Assembly: GCF_900091725.1 (NCBI RefSeq)
Contig: NZ_FMBW01000087.1
Location: forward strand, 310,001-374,000
Direction of reading: 5' to 3'
DNA length: 64,000 bases
Source of the DNA: Streptomyces sp. DvalAA-43
GTDB taxonomy: Bacteria; Actinomycetota; Actinomycetes; Streptomycetales; Streptomycetaceae
Shown one piece after another: positions 8,941 to 17,252 of this stretch. Each line of letters begins with the position of its first letter. The first letter of the stretch is position 1. Made by a program: the position numbers and the translations under genes. Under the pieces are notes generated by a model that did no database searches, had not been told where the DNA came from, and saw only the letters and a list, made by a program, of their open reading frames with translations.

Positions 8941-9381
8941 CTACTGCCCCATCCTCGTGCCAGGAACCTTCACTGACTTGGCCTTGTCACCCACCTCGGC
9001 GTCCACCTCTCTGAAGTCGACAGCCACCTGGCGCAACTTGGGTTCGAGTGAACTGCACTCTTCCCGGACTGCTTTGAGGCGCTCATCCCAGGAGTTGAGC
9101 ACCGTCTTCAGCGAGCCAAGGCTGGCCAGCCCTTCGAGACCTCCGCCTATGCCCTCGTGAGCGGAGCGGAGCTCCACTCTGCACGTGCTCGTGACGGTCT
9201 GCAGGTCATCAGCCGTACCAGCGGCCTCGGTCCACGGTCCGCCTTTGTGCTTGAGCCTGCCCGCCCCGGCACCAGTCGACGTCGCAGGCCCGCCTTCTCC
9301 TTGGAGACTGTTGATCTCCATACGCGAAGCGTGGCGCTGCCCCGCATCGGCTTTGAGCTGTTCCCATTCATCCCATGCCAT
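8941..9381 (-). CDS. WXG100-like small helical protein
   Basis: 146 aa starting MAWDEWEQLKADA, largely helical, with AGRLKHKGGPWTEAAGTADDL and WDERLKAVREECSSLEPKL segments. The size and the W-containing turn resemble ESX/WXG100 proteins. The ATG at 9381 is chosen because GGGGGGAAA lies just upstream; an upstream in-frame ATG at 9447 has no good ribosome site. It is the first gene of the trio with the DUF1023 hydrolase and the lipoprotein. Family assignment is tentative. Confidence 0.7.
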   Translation of the reverse strand: MAWDEWEQLKADAGQRHASRMEINSLQGEGGPATSTGAGAGRLKHKGGPWTEAAGTADDLQTVTSTCRVELRSAHEGIGGGLEGLASLGSLKTVLNSWDERLKAVREECSSLEPKLRQVAVDFREVDAEVGDKAKSVKVPGTRMGQ

Positions 9382-9635
9382 GCCTGACTTTCCCCCCGCG
9401 TCCCGGATGCCATCCGGGCAAGCTTTTTCATGGTCCGTCGCACTCATTGAGGTTGCAGTTGCAGATCTTACGTAGCCAGTGCGTTACGTGACGTACGGTC
9501 ACTCACACCCCGGCCAGAAGTACCCGCGCCTGCGGGAGTCCGCATAGGCAACTTGACCTGAAACGTTGCCCGTTACGGACTGTGTGGGACGGTCGCCATG
9601 AAACCCGGGATCACCTCGCCCGGGGGATACTGGCT

Positions 9636-10595
9636 CTAATGGCCGTCCGTCACCCGTACCGGTAGCACCGCCATCGCCTCCCGCAGCGCCGCCGCGAACT
9701 CCTCGAACTCCTCGTGCCGGGCCGCCCCCGTCCGCATCCCCAGCGCCACCCGCCTCGACGGCGCCGGTTCCGCGAAGTACCCGGTGGTCAGCGCCTCGTT
9801 GCGGTCGGTCTCGACCGTCACCGCGGTGCGCGGCAGCAGCGTCACCCCGAGGCCGCCGGCGACCAGCTGTACCAGTGTGGAGAGCCCGGCCGCGGTCGTG
9901 GTGACCGGCGCCCCCTCCGTGCGCCCCGCCTCCCGGCAGATGTCCAGGGCCTGGTCGCGCAGGCAGTGGCCCTCGTCGAGCAGCAGCAGCGGCAGCTCGC
10001 GCAGCGCCTCGCGCGGGATGTCGGCGCGCCCGCCCAGCCAGTGGTCCTTCTCCATCACCAGCACGAAGTCCTCGTCGAAGAGCGGGAGCTCGGTCACCCC
10101 GGGCACCCCGAGCGGCACCGCGAGCAGCAGCAGATCCAGCCTTCCCGCGGCCAGCCCCTCCAGCAGCGAGGAGGTCTGCTCCTCGTGCACCTGGAGGTCG
10201 AGCTCCGGGTAGCGCTCGTGGACCAGCCGGAGCACGGTCGGCAGCAGATACGGGGCGACGGTCGGGATCACTCCCAGCCGGAGCACCCCGGTGAACGGCG
10301 CCCGGACCGCCTCGGCCTCCTCCATCAGCTCACCCACGGCCTCCAGCACCGCGCGCGCCCGCACCGCGAGCCGCTCCCCGGCCGGCGACAGCAGCACCTT
10401 GCGCGTCGTACGCTCGATGAGCTGGACACCCAGTGCCTCCTCGAGCGCCGACACGGCCCCGGAGAGCGCCGGCTGACTCATCCCGATTGCTGCCGCCGCG
10501 TCCCTGAAGTGCAGATGTTCCGCGACGGCCACGAAGGCGCGCAGCTGCGAGAGGCTGGGTTGTTTGGGCCGACTGCCCTGATTGCTCTGCGCCAC
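9636..10595 (-). CDS. oxyR: LysR-family peroxide sensor OxyR
   Basis: 319 aa. The N-terminal LysR winged HTH (about residues 15-75: LSQLRAFVAVAEHLHFRDAAAA...) is followed by the effector domain. The hallmark redox pair sits in GHCLRDQALDIC (Cys211 and Cys220, nine residues apart), matching Cys199/Cys208 of the classic OxyR. Hydrogen peroxide oxidises this pair to a disulfide and activates transcription. The GTG at 10595 has GGAGG upstream; the long upstream extension of the frame runs into the ahpC promoter and is not coding. It is divergent from ahpC, its expected target. Confidence 0.95.
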   Translation of the reverse strand: MAQSNQGSRPKQPSLSQLRAFVAVAEHLHFRDAAAAIGMSQPALSGAVSALEEALGVQLIERTTRKVLLSPAGERLAVRARAVLEAVGELMEEAEAVRAPFTGVLRLGVIPTVAPYLLPTVLRLVHERYPELDLQVHEEQTSSLLEGLAAGRLDLLLLAVPLGVPGVTELPLFDEDFVLVMEKDHWLGGRADIPREALRELPLLLLDEGHCLRDQALDICREAGRTEGAPVTTTAAGLSTLVQLVAGGLGVTLLPRTAVTVETDRNEALTTGYFAEPAPSRRVALGMRTGAARHEEFEEFAAALREAMAVLPVRVTDGH

Positions 10596-10609
10596 TGATA
10601 GGCACCTCC

Positions 10610-10644
10610 GATCATCACGGCCGAGTGTAGCTATTTCCGTGATC
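10610..10644. promoter_or_regulatory. OxyR-type operator between oxyR and ahpC
   Basis: Inverted repeat ATCACGG (10614-10620) and CCGTGAT (10637-10643) with a 16-base A/T-rich spacer that includes TAGCTATTT. It sits in the 131-bp divergent promoter, directly upstream of oxyR's ribosome site and about 85 bases before ahpC. OxyR binding is inferred from position and symmetry. Confidence 0.55.
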
Positions 10645-10726
10645 AATGCACTCTGTGCCAAGGTGGAGTCCGTCCAACCCTCAGGAAATCCCCCAAAAGG
10701 GAATTCCAACGCAACAAGGAGAGCGC

Positions 10727-11281
10727 GTGCTCACTGTCGGTGACAAGTTCCCCGAGTTCGACCTGACCGCTTGTGTCTCACTGGAGAGCGGCAAGGAGTT
10801 CGAGCAGATCAACCACAAGACCTACGAGGGCAAGTGGAAGATCGTCTTCGCGTGGCCGAAGGACTTCACCTTCGTGTGCCCCACCGAGATCGCCGCCTTC
10901 GGCAAGCTGAACGACGAGTTCGCCGACCGTGACGCCCAGATCCTCGGCTTCTCCGGTGACTCCGAGTTCGTGCACCACGCCTGGCGCAAGGACCACCCGG
11001 ACCTGACCGACCTGCCGTTCCCGATGATGGCCGACTCGAAGCACGAGCTCATGCGTGACCTCGGCATCGAGGGCGAGGACGGCTTCGCCCAGCGCGCCGT
11101 CTTCATCGTCGACCAGAACAACGAGATCCAGTTCACGATGGTGACCGCCGGTTCCGTGGGCCGTAACCCCAAGGAGGTCCTGCGGGTCCTGGACGCCCTG
11201 CAGACCGACGAGCTGTGCCCGTGCAACTGGACCAAGGGCGAGAACACCCTCGACCCGGTCGCCCTCCTCTCGGGCGAGTGA
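10727..11281 (+). CDS. ahpC: Alkyl hydroperoxide reductase AhpC (peroxiredoxin)
   Basis: 184 aa. Reduces organic peroxides and peroxynitrite in the cytosol. The peroxidatic Cys51 is in DFTFVCPTE. C-terminal resolving cysteines are in ELCPCNW (Cys164, Cys166), the actinobacterial arrangement that works with AhpD. The GTG at 10727 follows AAGGAGAG at good spacing and is preferred over upstream in-frame ATG 10646. ahpD begins 12 bases after the stop, so the two form an operon, driven from the oxyR-ahpC intergenic region. Confidence 0.97.
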   Translation: MLTVGDKFPEFDLTACVSLESGKEFEQINHKTYEGKWKIVFAWPKDFTFVCPTEIAAFGKLNDEFADRDAQILGFSGDSEFVHHAWRKDHPDLTDLPFPMMADSKHELMRDLGIEGEDGFAQRAVFIVDQNNEIQFTMVTAGSVGRNPKEVLRVLDALQTDELCPCNWTKGENTLDPVALLSGE

Positions 11282-11293
11282 GCTGACAGCGAC

Positions 11294-11827
11294 ATGGCAC
11301 TCGACGAACTGAAGGCCGCCGTTCCGGACTTCGCCAAGGACCTGAAGCTGAACCTCGGTTCGGTCATCGGGAACAGCGAGCTCCCGCAGCAGCAGCTGTG
11401 GGGCACCGTCCTCGCCTGCGCGATCGCCTCGCGCTCGCCGAAGGTGCTGCGCGAGCTGGAGCCGGAGGCGAAGGCCAACCTCTCCGCGGAGGCGTACACC
11501 GCCGCGAAGTCGGCCGCCGCCATCATGGCGATGAACAACGTCTTCTACCGGACCCGGCACCTGCTGTCGGACCCCGAGTACGGGACGCTCCGTGCGGGCC
11601 TGCGGATGAACGTCATCGGCAAGCCCGGCGTGGAGAAGATCGACTTCGAGCTGTGGTCGCTCGCGGTCTCCGCGATCAACGGCTGCGGCCAGTGCCTGGA
11701 CTCCCACGAGCAGGTGCTTCGCAAGGCCGGCGTGGACCGTGAGACCATTCAGGAAGCCGTCAAGATCGCCTCGGTGATCCAGGCGGTCGGCGTGACCCTC
11801 GATGCCGAGGCCGTGCTCGCCGAGTAG
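11294..11827 (+). CDS. ahpD: Alkyl hydroperoxidase AhpD
   Basis: 177 aa. The active-site motif NGCGQCLDSHEQ supplies Cys131, Cys134 and His138; Glu119 in DFELWSLAV lies in the proton-relay position. In actinobacteria AhpD is the disulfide reductase that regenerates AhpC, taking electrons through a lipoamide-type adaptor. It is directly downstream of ahpC, and a strong terminator follows 23 bases after the stop. Length matches the family. Confidence 0.97.
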   Translation: MALDELKAAVPDFAKDLKLNLGSVIGNSELPQQQLWGTVLACAIASRSPKVLRELEPEAKANLSAEAYTAAKSAAAIMAMNNVFYRTRHLLSDPEYGTLRAGLRMNVIGKPGVEKIDFELWSLAVSAINGCGQCLDSHEQVLRKAGVDRETIQEAVKIASVIQAVGVTLDAEAVLAE

Positions 11828-11850
11828 GACCAGCGGTACCCCTTGTACGA

Positions 11851-11890
11851 GAAGGGCCCCAGGGACGACCGACCGTCCCCGGGGCCCTTC
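11851..11890. terminator. Bidirectional terminator between ahpD and the AI-2E permease
   Basis: GAAGGGCCCC (11851-11860) plus GGGACG pairs with CGTCCC plus GGGGCCCTTC (11881-11890), with a small mismatch at the A/C position. The genes converge here. Confidence 0.8.
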
Positions 11891-11909
11891 TCCCTTCTGC
11901 CCGTGGGCC

Positions 11910-13373
11910 CTACGTGCCGGGCCTGCCGGGCCCGTGCTTCGTACCGCCGTCGTCCGGGTCCCGGTCGTCGTCGCCGTGGTCGATGTCCTCGGGCGGCGCC
12001 CCGGGCGCGGGCGTCGGAGCGACATCGACCGCGGTCGCCCCGCGCGGGGCGGGCGCGTACCGCAGCGCCTCCTCCTGCCCGTACGTCCGCAGATAGCCGA
12101 CCACCGTGTTGGTGACCGCGACCAGCGGCACCGCGACGACCGCGCCGCCGATGCCGGCGATCATGCCGCCCGCGGCGACCGAGAGGACCACGGCGAGCGG
12201 ATGCACCCGCACCGCGCGGCCCAGGATGAACGGCTGCAGCACATGGCCCTCGATCTGCTGCACGGCGAGCACCACCACCAGCACCATCAGGGCGGTGAAC
12301 ACGCCCTGGGTGACCAGCGCGACGACCACCGCCAGCGCCCCGGAGATCACGGCGCCGACCAGCGGGATGAAGGCGAAGAGGAAGATGAAGACGGCCAGCG
12401 GCACCGCCATCGGCACATCGAGGAAGAAGATCCCGAGCCCGATGAAGATCGCGTCGATCAGCGCCACTATGACCGTGCCCCGCACATAGGCGGTCAGCGT
12501 CCGCCAGGCGCGCGGCCCGGCACCCGCGACGCCCGGCCGGGCCTGGGCCGGCACCAGCTTCAGCACCCAGTGCCAGATCCGCCTCCCGTCGTACAGCAGG
12601 AAGAGCGTCGAGAACATCGCCAGCAGCATCCCGGTGAGGAGTTCCACCATCACGGTGACGCCCTGGAGTCCGGCGGAGGTGATCTGCTCGGTGTTGGTGC
12701 CGATGGTGTCGCTGAGGTTCTTCGCGATGTCGTTGATCTGCTGCTCGGTGACATGGAAGGGGCTGTCGAGCAGCCAGTTCTTCAGGTCGTCGATACCCGT
12801 CCGCACCTTGTCGGAGAGGGTGTCGATGTTGTCCATCACCTGCCAGACCACGAACCAGCCGACCAGGCCCATGATGACGAAGCCCAGGATCGCCGTGACG
12901 GCGGTGGCCAGGCCGCGCGGCAACCCGTAGCGCCGCAGCCGGGCGACGGTCGGCTGAAGCATCGCGGTGACGAGCAGCGCCGCGACGAAGGCCAGGACCA
13001 CCAGCTGCACGGCGCTGATGACCCGCATCAGCACCCAGAGGGTGCCCGCCAGGACGAGCAGCCGCCAGCCCGCCTCGGCCGCGACCCGCATCCCCCAGGG
13101 GATCGCCGCGACCGGATCGGGCCGGGCGGCGACGGAGGGGGCGTACGAGGGCGGTGGCGGCACGCGGTCGGCCGTGGCACCGCGCCCGGCCGCCTCGGAC
13201 GGCACGGCGTCGGCAGGCACAGCGGCGTCGGCGGGCACGGCGGAGGCGGGCACGGGCAACGCGGTCCGTGCGGCCTCGTCTCCCTCGGCCTCGACCCTGC
13301 GCTGCTCCAGCCGATCGCCCAGTTCGGTCAGTTCGGCGCCCAGCCGGCCGAGCCACCCCGGAAGTTTCGACAT
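11910..13373 (-). CDS. AI-2E family transporter (PerM-type permease)
   Basis: 487 aa polytopic membrane protein. An amphipathic N-terminus (MSKLPGWLGRLGAELTEL) and a Pro/Ala-rich linker (about 30-90) precede about eight membrane segments. These include the long conserved FLLYDGRRIWHWVLKLVP region and the C-terminal IEGHVLQPFILGRAV and HPLAVVLSVAAGGMIAGIGGAVVAVP motifs. Family members are linked to autoinducer-2 export or to ion/proton antiport; function here is not defined. The ATG at 13373 is chosen because the 59-residue upstream extension is arginine-rich and unlike the family. The C-terminus is acidic. Confidence 0.88.
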   Translation of the reverse strand: MSKLPGWLGRLGAELTELGDRLEQRRVEAEGDEAARTALPVPASAVPADAAVPADAVPSEAAGRGATADRVPPPPSYAPSVAARPDPVAAIPWGMRVAAEAGWRLLVLAGTLWVLMRVISAVQLVVLAFVAALLVTAMLQPTVARLRRYGLPRGLATAVTAILGFVIMGLVGWFVVWQVMDNIDTLSDKVRTGIDDLKNWLLDSPFHVTEQQINDIAKNLSDTIGTNTEQITSAGLQGVTVMVELLTGMLLAMFSTLFLLYDGRRIWHWVLKLVPAQARPGVAGAGPRAWRTLTAYVRGTVIVALIDAIFIGLGIFFLDVPMAVPLAVFIFLFAFIPLVGAVISGALAVVVALVTQGVFTALMVLVVVLAVQQIEGHVLQPFILGRAVRVHPLAVVLSVAAGGMIAGIGGAVVAVPLVAVTNTVVGYLRTYGQEEALRYAPAPRGATAVDVAPTPAPGAPPEDIDHGDDDRDPDDGGTKHGPGRPGT

Positions 13374-13448
13374 GATCGTTTCTCTTCCCCCGTCTTCTCT
13401 CCCCGACGCTCCCCGGCCGAGCGGTAGAAACCGACGGTACACGCGCGA

Positions 13449-13477
13449 AGCCCCTCGCCGTGGAACGGCGAGGGGCT
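13449..13477 (-). terminator. Terminator of the SLT gene
   Basis: A perfect 13-bp stem, AGCCCCTCGCCGT / ACGGCGAGGGGCT, has a 3-base loop. It lies 33 bases beyond the stop of the lytic transglycosylase gene on the minus strand. Confidence 0.8.
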
Positions 13478-13509
13478 CTGCACGCTTGGGACCGGAACCT
13501 CCGCGGGTT

Positions 13510-14223
13510 CTAGTACCAGTGGTTGGCCTGCCAGAACGTCCAGGCGGCACACGGGCTTCCGTAGCGGCCGCTGTTCATGTAGCTGAGGCCCCACTTGATC
13601 TGGGTGGCCGGGTTGGTCTGCCAGTCGGCGCCTGCGGTCGACATCTTCGAGCCGGGCAGCGCCTGCATGAGGCCGTAGGCGCCGGTGGACGGGTTGCTCG
13701 CCCGGTAGTTCCAGCTCGACTCGACGTTCACGATGTTGCTGAAGCACTGGAACTGATCGGCGGGCACGATCTGACGTGCCATCGCCTGGATCTCGGCCAC
13801 GGTGTACGAGCCCTGCTGGGCGAAGGAGGAGGCGCTGCGGATCGAGGAGCGGCTGGCGCGCTCGTCCGCTTCCTTCTCCTTCTTGGCCTTGCGCTCCTGC
13901 TCCAGCTTGTCCTCGGCCGCCGCCTTCTTCGACTTGGCGTCCTTGGCGGCCTGGATGCGGGCCGCTTCCTCCACGGACTTCTTCGCCGCCGCGTCGGCCG
14001 CGGAGGCCTGGGCATCGGCCTGCTGCGTCAGCGAGGCGGTCTGCACCTGGGCCTGCTGGCCCGCGGGGATGTCTGCGAGCAGCGTGGTGTCGGCTGCGGT
14101 CGCCTCGAAGTTGTTGTCGTCGACAGCAGGAGTGCTGCCCGATGCAACGCCCACGACGGCGCCAACGGTGGTTACGGCGGTGGCGGATGCCACGGCGAAC
14201 CCCCGGACCGAGATCCGGCTCAC
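13510..14223 (-). CDS. Secreted SLT-type lytic transglycosylase
   Basis: 237 aa. A signal peptide (about 1-30, VSRISVRGFAVASATAV...) precedes a long Ala/Lys/Glu-rich coiled coil (about 60-130). The C-terminal SLT domain has the catalytic Glu in NIVNVESSWN, then ASNPSTGAYGLMQALPG and CAAWTFWQANHWY. It cleaves peptidoglycan glycan strands outside the cell. GTG 14223 is chosen because GAAGGA sits six bases upstream, and because the nearby ATG 14241 falls inside the predicted P1 stem of the upstream riboswitch-like leader. The cell-wall hydrolase role fits such control. Confidence 0.9.
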   Translation of the reverse strand: MSRISVRGFAVASATAVTTVGAVVGVASGSTPAVDDNNFEATAADTTLLADIPAGQQAQVQTASLTQQADAQASAADAAAKKSVEEAARIQAAKDAKSKKAAAEDKLEQERKAKKEKEADERASRSSIRSASSFAQQGSYTVAEIQAMARQIVPADQFQCFSNIVNVESSWNYRASNPSTGAYGLMQALPGSKMSTAGADWQTNPATQIKWGLSYMNSGRYGSPCAAWTFWQANHWY

Positions 14224-14239
14224 ACGGTGTCCTTCCAGC

Positions 14240-14385
14240 ATCGCCCGCTTAGGTGACCTCGCGGACGCAATCGTGCCCCTGGCGCTGGCCTCCCTACTGC
14301 TTGGGTCACGGGAGGCACGGACCCGGTGGGCGACTCCCCGGAGGAAGCGCCGCGTGGTACTCGCGGGCGGCATACGGACGGCGAT
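14240..14385 (-). promoter_or_regulatory. Probable ydaO/yuaA-type (c-di-AMP) riboswitch leader
   Basis: On the minus strand a P1-like stem can form between ATCGCC (14385-14380) and GGCGAT (14245-14240). The interior carries GGGGAGTCGCCCACCGGG and GAGGTCACCTAAGCGGGCG, which resemble conserved blocks of ydaO riboswitches. It ends just before GAAGGA and the GTG of a cell-wall hydrolase, a known target class in Streptomyces (rpf and swl genes). Matching was by eye; a covariance-model search would decide. Confidence 0.5.
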
Positions 14386-14557
14386 TGTTGAGTTGTGTGG
14401 TGCGTGGCACCTCGGGAGGTGCGGGTGTGCCGTATGCGGGGCCTGACGGAAGCAAGACTCTGCCGGAACGGCACACCGGGAAGCAATTCTCTGTTGCGTG
14501 TGAAAGCTCACACCTCGTTTGGAGCAAGTGATTTTCGGAAAAGGTGCCGCAACGCAA

Positions 14558-14594
14558 TGCCGCCCGGCTAAGCTGCTTCGCTCGCCGGGCGGCA
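14558..14594 (-). terminator. Terminator after phoH
   Basis: A perfect 11-bp stem TGCCGCCCGGC / GCCGGGCGGCA has a 15-base loop. It lies 20 bases past the phoH stop on the minus strand. The rest of 14386-14613 shows no coding region. Confidence 0.7.
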
Positions 14595-14613
14595 CCAACT
14601 GTCGCAAGCCGTA

Positions 14614-15936
14614 TCAGATCTGGCCTTCCTCCAGCATTTCGGTCACCAGCGCGGCGATCTGCGAGCGCTCGGAGCGGGTGAGGGTGACATGCGCGAAGAG
14701 CGGATGCCCCTTCAGTTTCTCGACCACGGCGACGACTCCGTCGTACCGGCCGACCCTGAGGTTGTCCCGCTGGGCCACGTCATGGGTGAGCACCACGCGG
14801 GAATTCGCCCCGATCCGGGACAACACGGTCAGCAGGACGTTCCGTTCGAGCGACTGCGCCTCGTCGACGATCACGAAGGCGTCGTGGAGCGAGCGGCCCC
14901 GGATGTGGGTGAGCGGCAGGATCTCCAGCATCCCGCGCCCCAGCACCTCTTCGATGATCTCGCGCCCGGCGACCGCCGAGAGCGTGTCGAAGACGGCCTG
15001 CGCCCAGGGGCTCATCTTCTCGGCCTCGGTGCCGGGGAGATAGCCCAGCTCCTGCCCGCCGACCGCGTACAGCGGGCGGAAGACCATCACCTTCTGGTGC
15101 TGCCTGCGCTCCAGGACCGCTTCGAGCCCGGCGCAGAGCGCCAGCGCCGACTTGCCGGTGCCTGCCCGGCCGCCCAGCGACACGATGCCGACGTCCTGGT
15201 CGAGGAGGAGATCGAGGGCGATGCGCTGTTCGGCGCTGCGGCCGTGGATGCCGAAGGCCTCCCGGTCGCCGCGCACCAGGCGCACATTGCCCTCGGCGGT
15301 GACCCGGCCGAGCGCCTTGCCGCGCTCGGACTGGAGGACCAGTCCGGTGTGCACGGGCAGTTCGGCGGCCTCGGGCACGTACAGCGTCTCCTCGCCGTAG
15401 AGCAGATCCACCTGCTCGCCGGCGAGCGAGAGCTCCGACATGCCCGTCCAGCCGGAGTCGGTGATGGCGAGTTCGGCGCGGTACTCCTCCGCGAGGAGTC
15501 CGACCGAGGACGCCTTGATGCGCAGGGGCAGGTCCTTGGAGACGACGGTGACGTCGTACCCCTCGGCCTGGAGGTTGCGCGCGACCGCGAGGATCCGTGA
15601 GTCGTTGTCCCCCAACCGGTAGCCGGCCGGCAGTACGCCGGGGTCGGAGTGGTTGAGTTCGACGCGCAGCGTCCCACCCAGGTCCCCGAGCGGTATCGGG
15701 GCGTCGAGGCGGCCGTACCGGACCCGGAAGTCGTCCAGCAGGCGCAGGGCCTGCCGGGCGAAGTACCCGAGCTCCGGATGGTGCCGTTTGGCCTCCAGTT
15801 CCGTGACCACGACGATCGGGAGCACGACTTCGTGCTCGTCGAACCGGACCATGGCGTTCGGATCGGCCAGCAGGACGCTGGTGTCGAGAACATAGGTGCG
15901 CCTGTCGGGCATGCGGCGCTTTGTGCTGGTCACCAC
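14614..15936 (-). CDS. PhoH family ATPase with N-terminal PIN domain (PhoH2-like)
   Basis: 440 aa. The N-terminal PIN RNase domain begins RTYVLDTSVLLADPNAM and has LGDNDSRILAVARNL. The C-terminal PhoH helicase/ATPase has Walker A GRAGTGKSALAL, Walker B-like FVIVDEAQSL and the VVLTHDVAQRDN block. PIN-PhoH fusions unwind and cut RNA. The start is set at GTG 15936, which gives VVTSTKRRMPDRR, a typical beginning in the genus; the ribosome site is weak, and ATG at the MPDRR codon is the alternative. It lies downstream of uppS on the same strand with a 350-bp gap. Confidence 0.9.
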   Translation of the reverse strand: MVTSTKRRMPDRRTYVLDTSVLLADPNAMVRFDEHEVVLPIVVVTELEAKRHHPELGYFARQALRLLDDFRVRYGRLDAPIPLGDLGGTLRVELNHSDPGVLPAGYRLGDNDSRILAVARNLQAEGYDVTVVSKDLPLRIKASSVGLLAEEYRAELAITDSGWTGMSELSLAGEQVDLLYGEETLYVPEAAELPVHTGLVLQSERGKALGRVTAEGNVRLVRGDREAFGIHGRSAEQRIALDLLLDQDVGIVSLGGRAGTGKSALALCAGLEAVLERRQHQKVMVFRPLYAVGGQELGYLPGTEAEKMSPWAQAVFDTLSAVAGREIIEEVLGRGMLEILPLTHIRGRSLHDAFVIVDEAQSLERNVLLTVLSRIGANSRVVLTHDVAQRDNLRVGRYDGVVAVVEKLKGHPLFAHVTLTRSERSQIAALVTEMLEEGQI

Positions 15937-16290
15937 GGAAGGACGTACCCCCTCGGACGAGGTTGGGGTGCGACGGCGTCGCGGAGCATCCCAATGGGAG
16001 AGAACGGACCGGGCTGGGGCCCCGAAGCACGGGCCGGGCACCGGCCCTCCGCGTCGGCCGCGTTGTTCGTACGGTCCTTCGTGTGCAAAGGGCCTCCCGG
16101 GCGAGCGGACTCCATGCCGCTCACTTGGACACGACGTCCGCCTGGTTCCTGACCGGACGTCGACCTGTCAGGGGTATTCCCTCGAACACGCGAAGCCATG
16201 CCGCCCGGGGCGGGCGGGTGAGCTGGGATGTATGCCTCGGGGCACGTGGGTCCGGGCGGGGAACCCGTGCCGACGGAGGGCCGGGAAGGG
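15937..16290. other. Intergenic region between phoH and uppS
   Basis: No credible gene. An imperfect hairpin at about 16241-16271 (GGCACG.GGGT against ACCCGTGCC) could terminate uppS. The remaining 300 bases presumably hold the phoH promoter, but no clear -10/-35 pair was recognised. Confidence 0.5.
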
Positions 16291-17052
16291 TCAGCCGCCG
16301 TAGCGGCGGCCGCGGGCCGCGTAGTCGCGCAGGGCGCGGAGGAAGTCGACCTTGCGGAAGGCCGGCCAGAAGACCTCGCAGAAGTAGTACTCGGCGTGCG
16401 CGGTCTGCCAGAGCATGAAGCCGGAGAGCCGCTGCTCGCCGCTGGTGCGGATGACCAGGTCCGGGTCGGGCTGGCCCCGGGTGTAGAGGTGTTCCGAGAT
16501 CAGGTCCGTGGAGACGATTTCGGCCAGGTCCTCGAACGAGGTCCCCTTGGCGGAGTGGTCCAGCAGCAGCGAGCGGACCGCGTCGGCGATCTCCTGGCGC
16601 CCGCCGTAGCCGACGGCGACGTTGACCAGTATTCCGTCGACATCCATCGTGGCCTGCTCGGCCTCCTTGAGCACCGTCTGGGTGTGGGAGGGCAGCAGGT
16701 CGAGGGTGCCTACGTGGTGGACCCGCCAGCGGCCGTCCGCCGCGAGATCGCGCACGGTGTTCTCGATGATCCCGAGGAGCGGTGTCAGCTCGGCCTCGGG
16801 GCGGTCGAAGTTGTCCGTGGAGAGCAGCCAGAGCGTGACGACTTCCACATCCGTCTCGCTGCACCAGCCGAGCAGGTCCTTGATCTTGTTCGCGCCGGCC
16901 TGGTGCCCCTGCGCGGCCGTGCCTCCGGACGCCTTCGCCCAGCGCCGGTTGCCGTCGAGGATGACGCCGATGTGCTTGGGCACCTGGGTGTGGTCGAGGC
17001 GGGCCTCCACCCGGCGCGCGTAGAGCCCGTACACCAGGTCGCGCAAGTTCAC
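16291..17052 (-). CDS. uppS: Isoprenyl (undecaprenyl/polyprenyl) diphosphate synthase
   Basis: 253 aa cis-prenyltransferase that makes the C50-C55 lipid carrier for cell-wall precursors. It shows the diphosphate-binding motif GVILDGNRRWAK (catalytic Asp33), then WLLSTDNFDRPEAE, NVAVGYGGRQEI and the C-terminal DPDLVIRTSGEQRLSGFMLW with FCEVFWPAF. The second GTG (17052) is chosen because GAGAGG lies eight bases upstream. Bacteria of this group often have two such enzymes; this copy cannot be assigned to a chain length. Confidence 0.94.
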   Translation of the reverse strand: MNLRDLVYGLYARRVEARLDHTQVPKHIGVILDGNRRWAKASGGTAAQGHQAGANKIKDLLGWCSETDVEVVTLWLLSTDNFDRPEAELTPLLGIIENTVRDLAADGRWRVHHVGTLDLLPSHTQTVLKEAEQATMDVDGILVNVAVGYGGRQEIADAVRSLLLDHSAKGTSFEDLAEIVSTDLISEHLYTRGQPDPDLVIRTSGEQRLSGFMLWQTAHAEYYFCEVFWPAFRKVDFLRALRDYAARGRRYGG

Positions 17053-17252
17053 TGAGTTCACCTCTCGGTTCCGTGCGGGCCCACCCGCCCCCTTGACCGG
17101 GGTCCGGGGTCGTCCCCCTGGGGATCGCCGCACCGGTTCACAGAGTCCATCGCCCCGCCGTGCCGTGGCAGTCCCCGAAGCCGCCACATTACTGCGCAGA
17201 CGGGGCACCGGCCCAACCCGGCCTGTCACAAGTCCGTGATAAGGAGGGAAAC

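Noticed and set aside
13510..14607. 365-aa version of the lytic transglycosylase
   Set aside because: The upstream extension has no signal peptide and covers the riboswitch-like leader; the GTG at 14223 has a proper ribosome site and gives a signal peptide.
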